Made by a program: the position numbers and the translations under genes
Notes under the pieces: generated by a model
Seen by the model: only the letters and a program-made list of their open reading frames with translations
Database searches by the model: none
What the model was told of the DNA's origin: nothing
NCBI GenBank assembly: GCA_002747745.1
Contig: PDQG01000008.1
Span: forward strand, 1-64,000
Reading direction: 5' to 3'
Source: a bacterium DOLZORAL124_38_8
GTDB lineage: Bacteria > Patescibacteriota > Gracilibacteria > UBA4473
DNA: 64,000 nt
Part shown: in pieces, positions 58,080 through 64,000 of the stretch
How positions within the stretch are numbered: the first letter of the stretch is position 1
How the letters are laid out: every line of letters begins with the position of its first letter

Positions 58080-60140
58080 TTATCGAAATGAAACGTATTT
58101 TCGTTTTCGAGAGAAAGCATCAAATATTGGCGCTCCACCTTTATAGAATTGATTGAAGAATTCAATAAATTGCAAACGCATAGAGTGGATGAAGGCTCCT
58201 AAGGCTGAAAGGGCAAAGTTTAAACTGTGTCCGAAAATAGCAAAGGCAATTACCACCACCGGCACTAGGTATGGAGAAATTCCTCCCACAATGTCTCCTA
58301 ATACCACCGCGGTTTGATTCATTGATGCGCCAATAATTCCGGTCGCTAATCCTAACGCCATCAACCGTGAGTAACTTAACACACCTGAAAGGTATCCAAT
58401 CAATCCATTGAAGATTCCTAAGGTACCCATGAGGGCCGCTTTTAGCACCCAAGCAATTCCTTTCAATCCAATAATTACTGGATTGGTTCCTTTTTCAATC
58501 TTAAATTCGCTTCGTCCTTGTGCCAAGACAAACAAAGCCGTGTAAACAAAGAAGATTGGAGTAACAATGCTGGCTGGGATAATTTCTGGCAAGGCTTTGG
58601 CCGCTACCCAAAGAGCGAGTAGTACCATGAAAACAAACCATCCAATTCCGTCAAGCCATCCGCCTAATGTGTCTTTCGTTGCAAATCTTTGGGCGGCGTC
58701 CATCAAGTGTCCAAATACTAATTGGATAAATCCAATGGCGAATACACCGGCCAAGAACATGATTGAACCACTTCCTTTGAGCGGATCCATTAATTGTCCG
58801 TAGAACAAACCGTTGGCAGGGTTTTTCAAGAATGGAAGTTGGTCTGGTGTTAATCCAAGCCATCCTCCGAGGAGAACTCCACCGATAATAGCGGCGGCTC
58901 CACAAATAGCCAACATTCTAAATGAAACTTTTGAAGATTCTTCGTGTTTTCCAAAAATCAATAAGAATAACGCTGGCAATAACATCAAAGTTCCGTATCC
59001 AACGTCTGATAAACAAATTCCAAACGCAATAACGAAGAATGGTGAAAGCCCGGCGGTTGGATCAATTTCGGTTTTGGTTGGGGCTCCAAACATTTCTGTT
59101 AATACTTGGAATGGGGCAAATCCTTTGTTATTTTTCAATAAGGCTGGGATTTTTTCGTCTTCGGCTGGTTGGACTTTTTCTGCCACTACTTCACCCACAA
59201 ACACTTGTTTTAACCAAGTTTGGAATTCTTTTAATTGAGCGGCTGGAATCCAACCTTCGTATACAAACAAATTCTTGGTTTGCAAACTTTTTCGTTGGGT
59301 ATCATTTTTGTCTTTTTTCCAAGAATAATAATCATACATGATTCGCAAATCATCTGATTTTTGTGCGAGTTCTACTCGTCGCACTTTTCCGTTTTGAATT
59401 TCTTCGTTTAAGGCCAAAATATTCGCTTCGAGTTCTTGAATAGCTTCGGCTGGCGTTTTTCCTTCGAATTCAGCGAATAAATTTTCTAAATTTACAATTT
59501 CAAATTTGTTTTGACTACACACACTTGTTACCTCGGTTTGAAGTGTTTTTGGATACGTCAATCGAGCCAAAATCTTCCCGTTTACTTCATCGATAATTTC
59601 TATGTCTACGAGATTTGATTTTTCTGACATAGCCGCCAAAAATGCTTCTTGTTGAGCCAAACCAACAATTCCAAAGACGGTTTTTGTTAATTGTGTATCG
59701 ACTTTGTCTCCAATAGCAAACTGGAAATTCTTGAATGGTTCGAGTGCTTGGATTTTTTCTTTCAAAGCCTTGATGGCATTTTTGTTCTCAGCGAACATTA
59801 CTTCTAATTTTTCACATTCAGTTACAAATGCTTCAAAATTTTCCGAAAACTCGTTCATTCGTTTTTCGGCTTCTTTTTCTTTCATGAAAATCAATCCTCC
59901 GGTCAAAATTGATTGTAGAACGGGTTTCTTCGGAGCTTGTTTTTCTAAAAATTTAAGGGCGAACTCAATTCGATTTAAATCAAATTTATCAAATAAATCG
60001 TGATGAGTTTTAATAGACATTTCTTCAAACGCTTTATTTTCAGAAATGTGTACCAATCCTTTTTTCTGTAATTCTTTTAGAAGAACTTTGGCGTGTTGGT
60101 GGAGTCCAACAATTTGAATTTTTTCTAAAGCAATTTTCAT
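58080..60140 (-). CDS. ntpI: V/A-type ATPase subunit I (a-subunit homolog)
   Basis: Subunit I forms the stator and proton half-channels of V/A-type ATPases. The 686-residue protein has the expected two halves: a cytoplasmic coiled-coil part (about 1-350; start MKIALEKIQIVGLHQH) and a membrane part with about eight helices (about 365-660), including FGICLSDVGYGTLMLLPAL near residue 375, a hallmark of the family, and LSYSRLMALGLATGIIGASMNQ with the functionally important Arg. It follows the G/H-type subunit gene by 24 bp. Subunits K, E, C, F, A, B and D are not here. Confidence 0.95.
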   Translation of the reverse strand: MKIALEKIQIVGLHQHAKVLLKELQKKGLVHISENKAFEEMSIKTHHDLFDKFDLNRIEFALKFLEKQAPKKPVLQSILTGGLIFMKEKEAEKRMNEFSENFEAFVTECEKLEVMFAENKNAIKALKEKIQALEPFKNFQFAIGDKVDTQLTKTVFGIVGLAQQEAFLAAMSEKSNLVDIEIIDEVNGKILARLTYPKTLQTEVTSVCSQNKFEIVNLENLFAEFEGKTPAEAIQELEANILALNEEIQNGKVRRVELAQKSDDLRIMYDYYSWKKDKNDTQRKSLQTKNLFVYEGWIPAAQLKEFQTWLKQVFVGEVVAEKVQPAEDEKIPALLKNNKGFAPFQVLTEMFGAPTKTEIDPTAGLSPFFVIAFGICLSDVGYGTLMLLPALFLLIFGKHEESSKVSFRMLAICGAAAIIGGVLLGGWLGLTPDQLPFLKNPANGLFYGQLMDPLKGSGSIMFLAGVFAIGFIQLVFGHLMDAAQRFATKDTLGGWLDGIGWFVFMVLLALWVAAKALPEIIPASIVTPIFFVYTALFVLAQGRSEFKIEKGTNPVIIGLKGIAWVLKAALMGTLGIFNGLIGYLSGVLSYSRLMALGLATGIIGASMNQTAVVLGDIVGGISPYLVPVVVIAFAIFGHSLNFALSALGAFIHSMRLQFIEFFNQFYKGGAPIFDAFSRKRKYVSFR

Positions 60141-60164
60141 AATGTAATTTTGGGAAGAAAAAGA

Positions 60165-60521
60165 TTATGCACTAATAGTTTCTAATAAAGTAGAAAAGGC
60201 TTCAGCATTTAATTTAGAGGCTTCTACTTGTTTCTCTTTTTTTAATACTTCTGTGTCGGCTTCGTATTTTTGAACCATTTTTTCAACCTCTTTGTCAGCG
60301 GCTATTTTAGCGGCTTCTAAGGCTGATTGGTTGGCTTTTCGAGTTTGTGCCAATGTTTCTTGTTTTTGTGTTTCTCGATCGGCTCGAGCTTCGGCAACGG
60401 CTTTTTGTTTTTTATCCAAAGCGGCTTGAGTCATTGTTTCGGCTTGAGCTTCTGTTTCTTGGATACTTACCAAAAAATCGTTGTGACTTTTCTTTCCATG
60501 GGTGTCTTTTGTATTACTCAT
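60165..60521 (-). CDS. V/A-type ATPase peripheral stalk subunit (G/H-like)
   Basis: The 118-residue protein is a single long helix rich in Ala, Lys, Glu and Gln (AQAETMTQAALDKKQKAVAEARADRETQK-type heptads), the typical look of the AtpH/AhaH or G subunit of the peripheral stalk, which pairs with subunit E and binds subunit I. The call rests on composition and on its place directly before ntpI. TTGACA (60582-60577) and AGAATA (60559-60554) with a 17-bp spacer form a promoter about 33 nt upstream. Confidence 0.75.
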   Translation of the reverse strand: MSNTKDTHGKKSHNDFLVSIQETEAQAETMTQAALDKKQKAVAEARADRETQKQETLAQTRKANQSALEAAKIAADKEVEKMVQKYEADTEVLKKEKQVEASKLNAEAFSTLLETISA

Positions 60522-60553
60522 AGTGTTGTTTGGTAAACATAAATAATCAGGCG

Positions 60554-60582
60554 TATTCTTTTTGGATCGTCAAAAATGTCAA
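60554..60582 (-). promoter_or_regulatory. Promoter of the V-ATPase H-I genes
   Basis: Minus-strand TTGACA, 17-bp spacer, AGAATA, with about 32 nt to the ATG at 60521. The -35 is a perfect consensus; the -10 is weak. Confidence 0.4.
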
Positions 60583-60632
60583 CTAATTTTGAACTTTTTT
60601 CTGAGTTTTTTGGTCCTCCTTTTAAAAAGGGT

Positions 60633-60660
60633 TTGTAAAAGTAAAAAGGCCTCGTATAAT
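60633..60660 (+). promoter_or_regulatory. TPR lipoprotein gene promoter, leaderless type
   Basis: TTGTAA (60633-60638), 16-bp spacer, TATAAT (60655-60660), then 10 nt to the ATG at 60671. The track's start at 60659 lies within the -10 and cannot be used. Confidence 0.55.
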
Positions 60661-60670
60661 GCAAACCGAT

Positions 60671-62143
60671 ATGAAGCATATAAACACAAAAAGGAACGCA
60701 ACTGGATTATTTATATTCCTAATGACGATGGTGTTAGTGGGATGTCAAACCACCACCCAAACAACCGAATTGCCCCCCCAAGAAACGCCGAGCGTGGTAA
60801 CCGCTCAAGAGTCATTTGAACAAATTCAAAACACCGTACAACGACTGAAAAAAGATTCGCAGTACCAAGCGGCCATTTTAGAGGCGCATAAATTATTGAA
60901 AAAATATCCAGAAAATCGAGTAGGCTATTTAGTGTTGGCTGATTTGTATGCTGGACAGTCAATGACCGAAAAGTTATCAAAGTTGGTTGATGTTTTGGCG
61001 CAAAAGTTTCCGAACGAAAAGGGGGTGTTGCTTTGGCAAGTAAAACGAGAAATCCAACAAGAAGATTTCCAAGGAGCTTTGGATTTGATAAATCCACTTT
61101 TGTCAGACAAAACAGACGCTGATTCATCGGTGGCTGACCCAGAAGTTTTGTATTATTATGGGTTATTGAAGATATTACAAAACGATATTGAAGGTGGAAA
61201 AGTGGTGATGCAAGCGTTACGTACCAATGATGAAGTGTCTGAATCAATACGCAAACAAGCCGGCGAAATAGCAACCATTTATGATAATTTTTCAGAATTT
61301 TCTGACGGAAAAAATGCACACTTTTTTGCGTTATTAGCGAAAAGTTTGATTGATCATCAAGAGTATGTATTAGCCAAAAAATTTGCGGAAAATGCCGGAA
61401 AAGAAGATGCAAACTACATTGATGCTTGGATTTTGTCGGGGGTGGCAAATTTTAAAGTAGGAGATTTTGAGGCCGCGTTAGTTGATTTGAACCTAGCGTA
61501 TGATCAAGATCCGTTACGACCAGAAACACATTTCTTCTTAGCGGAAACACTCCAAAAATTAAGACGCTACACCGAAGCCGCTTTGTATTACGAAAAAGCT
61601 CTAGAAAACGGATTCGAATTTAATGATTCGGTAACCCGCCAGTTGATTGGGATTTTTAGTCGGCAAAAAAAGTATGATAAAATCGTCCAATTATATGAAC
61701 GTCTTTTGCAAATAGAAGACGCTCGTGCTGATGAGTTTATTCCAGCTATTAATGTAGTGTTGAATAAACAAAAAGATCCGCAGAAAGCGTTGGACTTAGC
61801 GCAAAAAATATACAAAAAGTTCCCGAAGAATACGGTAACGTTGAATTTGTTAGCGTGGGCACAAATGGACAATAATTTGTTGGAAGAGGCACAAAAGACA
61901 CTAGATAAAGCGTTTAAATTGGAAAAAAACAATGCACGAACATTCTTAAATCAAGGGTTTTTGTTGGAAAAAGAATCTGAATTAAATGAAGCCGTTGAGT
62001 GGTTTCAGAAAAGTTATCAACGGGGAAAAGAAACGGGGGAGTCGGCGATTACGAATTTAGCGGCAGACAAATACAATGAACTCGTGCAAAAGGTTCAGGC
62101 CACCGTGTCGTCTGATTTGGAACGTCCAACGAGTGCTCCATAG
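60671..62143 (+). CDS. TPR-repeat lipoprotein
   Basis: From the ATG at 60671 the protein has 490 residues. It begins with a lipoprotein signal (basic MKHINTKRNATG, hydrophobic LFIFLMTMVLVGC), followed by a Thr/Gln/Pro-rich linker. About ten tetratricopeptide repeats cover the rest, for instance AWILSGVANFKVGDFEAALVDLNLAYDQDP (shown split by family spacing) and TLNLLAWAQMDNNLLEEAQKTLDKA. Such surface lipoproteins act as scaffolds, for example the PilF/PilW pilotin of type IV pili or BamD/YfgC-like assembly factors. Given the pilus genes in the window a pilotin role is possible but unproven. Its stop is 25 bp from the convergent Hsp15-like gene. Confidence 0.85.
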   Translation: MKHINTKRNATGLFIFLMTMVLVGCQTTTQTTELPPQETPSVVTAQESFEQIQNTVQRLKKDSQYQAAILEAHKLLKKYPENRVGYLVLADLYAGQSMTEKLSKLVDVLAQKFPNEKGVLLWQVKREIQQEDFQGALDLINPLLSDKTDADSSVADPEVLYYYGLLKILQNDIEGGKVVMQALRTNDEVSESIRKQAGEIATIYDNFSEFSDGKNAHFFALLAKSLIDHQEYVLAKKFAENAGKEDANYIDAWILSGVANFKVGDFEAALVDLNLAYDQDPLRPETHFFLAETLQKLRRYTEAALYYEKALENGFEFNDSVTRQLIGIFSRQKKYDKIVQLYERLLQIEDARADEFIPAINVVLNKQKDPQKALDLAQKIYKKFPKNTVTLNLLAWAQMDNNLLEEAQKTLDKAFKLEKNNARTFLNQGFLLEKESELNEAVEWFQKSYQRGKETGESAITNLAADKYNELVQKVQATVSSDLERPTSAP

Positions 62144-62168
62144 AATATGAATTGAAGATGAGATTTTT

Positions 62169-62549
62169 TTAAAAACTTTCAAAAAAATCATCCATTCGGC
62201 GGCGGTCTTTTTTTACTGGGCGACCTTGGTCTTTTCGGTAGTGTTTTTTCTCAATCCGTTCTTTTTGCGGAGCGGCACTAAATATTTCTGGGGTTTCGTA
62301 CTCGGTATGATCAATAAAATATTGGGCGACTTTATCTGCCGAAGTTTGTTTGTTAATGAATCCAACTACTTCATAGTCTTTTGCTTGTTTTTGGTATTTG
62401 ACCGTAATTCGGTCTCCAACTTTAATTATTTTGGCCGCCTTGGTAGTGATTTGTCCGTTTACGGATACTTGTCCTAGTTTGCAGGCGTTCGTGGCTTGAG
62501 TTCTAGTTTTTACTAATCGAACCGCCCATATCCATTTATCAAGTCTCAT
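62169..62549 (-). CDS. S4-domain RNA-binding protein, Hsp15/HslR-like
   Basis: The 126-residue protein starts with the S4 fold, MRLDKWIWAVRLVKTRTQATNACKLGQVSVNG split into the usual strand-helix blocks, then VGDRITVKYQ, and has a basic C-terminal tail (KERIEKKHYRKDQGRPVKKDRRR). This matches Hsp15 (HslR), which rescues stalled 50S subunits carrying nascent chains. It begins 28 bp after the ftsW/rodA-type gene and is likely co-transcribed. Confidence 0.88.
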   Translation of the reverse strand: MRLDKWIWAVRLVKTRTQATNACKLGQVSVNGQITTKAAKIIKVGDRITVKYQKQAKDYEVVGFINKQTSADKVAQYFIDHTEYETPEIFSAAPQKERIEKKHYRKDQGRPVKKDRRRMDDFFESF

Positions 62550-62577
62550 CTTTTTTGAATAAAATTTTTATACAAAA

Positions 62578-63684
62578 TTACCACTTTCGTCGACTTTTCT
62601 TTTGGGCGGCTTCTGCCGAAATTTGCAAAAGAATTCCCGCTGATAAGAGTGTCATAATCATTGAAGAACCACCGTAAGAAATGAGTGGGAGGGTGATTCC
62701 TGTGTTTGGTACGAGGGCAAGGTTTACGCCAATGTTAATAAAAGCTTGTCCAACAATGAGCGTCGAAATTCCAATGGCGAGATATTTTGAAAATTCGTCG
62801 CTACAGTTTTTGGCAATAACGGTTCCGCGAAGGGCGATAAATAAAAACGCTCCTACGAGAAAAATGACTCGAATAAATCCCATTTCTTCTGATATGGCAG
62901 CAAAAATAGTGTCGGATTGTACTTCGGGGAGGTAATCAAATTTTTGAATAGAGTTTTGAAACCCACGTCCAAAACTTCCTCCAGAACCAATGGCAATCAG
63001 TGATTGTTTGATTTGAAATCCGCTTCCTTGAAGGTCATTTTCGGGGTTTAAAAACGTCAACACTCGTTCTTTTACGTACGGAACGGTCAGCGTAACAATA
63101 AACATTCCCAAGATAGAGGTGACCAAGCCAGAAAAGAAATGCTTGAGGTTGGCTCCAGCCACAAAGTAGATGGATGCGGCGGCGATAGAAAGCACTAACA
63201 GTGAACCAAAATCGGATTGAATAACCAAGATTAGAGCAGGAATTCCGAAGAGAAAAGCAAACGGAACAAATCCGCCTTCAAAGGTGTTGGCGGCGTTTTT
63301 TTTGCTCGCAAAAATAGCGGATAAAAATATGACCGTACAGAGTTTGGTCACCTCAATTGGTTGTACGGAAAACGAACCAATTTTTAACCATAATGAGGCA
63401 AACGTATTGTGGTTTTTCCCAATAAAAAACGTCAGTAATAAGAGAATAATTCCACCGACAAAAATCAATGGAGAAAGTTTTTTTATTTTAGCAATAGGAG
63501 TTTTGAACCCCAAAATAAAGGCCCCAGAACCAAGTATGAGATACAAAAAATGACGCCATAAGAAGTAATCGTTTTCTCCTTTAATTCGAAAACTGGGCGC
63601 AATAGACATAGAACTCATCATGACGAGTCCAAATATGGCTAATAATACGATGGTGATAAACAGCCAGTTATCTACTTTTTTCAT
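62578..63684 (-). CDS. SEDS-family peptidoglycan glycosyltransferase (FtsW/RodA type)
   Basis: The 368-residue protein has about ten membrane helices and SEDS signatures: SFSVQPIEVTKLCTVIFL, VIQSDFGSLLVL, GSGFQIKQSLIAIGSGGSFGRGF, the catalytic-Asp region LPEVQSDTIFAAISEEMGF and NTGITLPLISYGGSSM. The NSIQKFDYLPE segment is closer to FtsW than to RodA, but the two cannot be separated with confidence by eye. It polymerises lipid II together with a class B PBP, not seen here. Its ATG overlaps the TGA of the preceding gene. Confidence 0.9.
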   Translation of the reverse strand: MKKVDNWLFITIVLLAIFGLVMMSSMSIAPSFRIKGENDYFLWRHFLYLILGSGAFILGFKTPIAKIKKLSPLIFVGGIILLLLTFFIGKNHNTFASLWLKIGSFSVQPIEVTKLCTVIFLSAIFASKKNAANTFEGGFVPFAFLFGIPALILVIQSDFGSLLVLSIAAASIYFVAGANLKHFFSGLVTSILGMFIVTLTVPYVKERVLTFLNPENDLQGSGFQIKQSLIAIGSGGSFGRGFQNSIQKFDYLPEVQSDTIFAAISEEMGFIRVIFLVGAFLFIALRGTVIAKNCSDEFSKYLAIGISTLIVGQAFINIGVNLALVPNTGITLPLISYGGSSMIMTLLSAGILLQISAEAAQKKSRRKW

Positions 63685-64000
63685 TCTTTTACCGATTTGA
63701 TTTTAAAGATAATTCTGTCGGGAGAAATAGGGGTCGTGGTCGCCCAGAAAGGTTTGATAGAAATATTCAAAACTTCTTCAATCTCTTGGTTGTTGGCAAG
63801 GATTGGTTTAATTTCTTCTTTGGTTTTATTGGTAATGTCTTGTTTGATTTTCAAAATCCATTGTTGGAATGAAGGGTTCGTAGAATCGATGCTAAATTGT
63901 TCCGTGGCAAAGGCTTTTACCGAAATTTTCCCCCATAAATTTTCTTTGAAATTTTTGATATCAAACGGAATGTATTGAATTGATTTGGTATCAATATCAA
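63681..64000 (-). CDS. C-terminal part of an unknown gene coupled to ftsW/rodA (truncated by window end)
   Basis: Minus-strand reading from the window edge gives 106 open codons, ending PDRIIFKIKSVKE at a TGA that overlaps the ATG of the SEDS gene (ATGA). The visible part is beta-rich with many Lys and Ile and a helical middle (DITNKTKEEIKPILANNQEI). It does not match a family I recognise. The track ORF on the plus strand here (63697-63978) is its shadow. Translational coupling suggests a cell-wall or division role. Confidence 0.6.
   Translation of the reverse strand, partial: DIDTKSIQYIPFDIKNFKENLWGKISVKAFATEQFSIDSTNPSFQQWILKIKQDITNKTKEEIKPILANNQEIEEVLNISIKPFWATTTPISPDRIIFKIKSVKE

Noticed and set aside
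1-64000. Alternative genetic code (UGA = Gly), as in Gracilibacteria and Absconditabacteria
   Set aside because: Several genes end at TGA in exact ATGA overlaps with the next start (lemA-like/lgt, orf52/lemA-like, last gene/SEDS), and conserved proteins have no internal TGA at Gly positions.

Overview
The window looks like a chromosomal segment of an AT-rich bacterium with a reduced, fast-diverging gene set, most likely a member of the Candidate Phyla Radiation (Patescibacteria); a Peregrinibacteria-like lineage is a guess from gene content. Supporting signs are the two tandem Cys-rich proteins of a family common in CPR genomes, many short or highly diverged housekeeping proteins, minimal intergenic spacing and an almost complete lack of Shine-Dalgarno sequences. 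Genes stop cleanly at TGA, often in ATGA overlaps, so the standard bacterial code applies and the UGA=Gly code of some CPR groups is excluded. No rRNA, CRISPR array or insertion sequence is visible. One tRNA, tRNA-Leu(CAA), is present.

Layout. 0-7.2 kb (minus strand): a membrane protein, an RND efflux pump with its lipoprotein adaptor, and a metallo-beta-lactamase-fold lipoprotein next to an HchA/DJ-1 protein; this block looks Bacteroidota-like and possibly imported. 7.3-11.1 kb: a peptide-ligase system made of an ATP-grasp ligase fused to a degenerate retropepsin-like domain and a DUF1704/MATCAP-like metallopeptidase, plus a PKD-7TM membrane partner. 11.2-25 kb: sufB, upp, a sigma factor, topA, small unknown genes, an operon orf52-lemA-like-lgt-yggU-ksgA, then dgt, purE, a type IV pilin-like gene, a PilN-like domain protein and a low-molecular-weight tyrosine phosphatase. 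25-32.4 kb: a 1.3-kiloresidue acidic coiled-coil protein, then dnaA-purK-half-MFS. 32.5-41 kb: mscS, pilT, the division cluster rsmH-ftsL with a hydrolase, transporters, an Excalibur protein, a second pilin gene and a TrmB-like regulator. 41-52.3 kb: the Cys-rich paralogs, pyrG, unknown proteins, a YcxB-like protein and secA, followed by tRNA-Leu. 52.7-64 kb: hisS with two paralogous membrane proteins, a cyclophilin, unknown proteins, two V-type ATPase subunits, a TPR lipoprotein, an Hsp15-like protein and an ftsW/rodA-type gene.

Common threads. Envelope and division functions (lgt, ftsL, ftsW/rodA, secA, mscS) and type IV pilus parts (pilT, two pilins, a PilN-like protein) recur. The second pilin gene sits behind seven GAACC pentamers that put its only upstream ATG out of frame; six copies would restore the frame, so it reads as a phase-variable gene caught in the OFF state. 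At about fourteen genes a sigma70-type -10 hexamer ends only 5-10 nt before the start codon, which predicts leaderless mRNAs as a general rule here and helps choose the starts of sufB, upp, dnaA, hisS, secA-region genes and the TPR lipoprotein.
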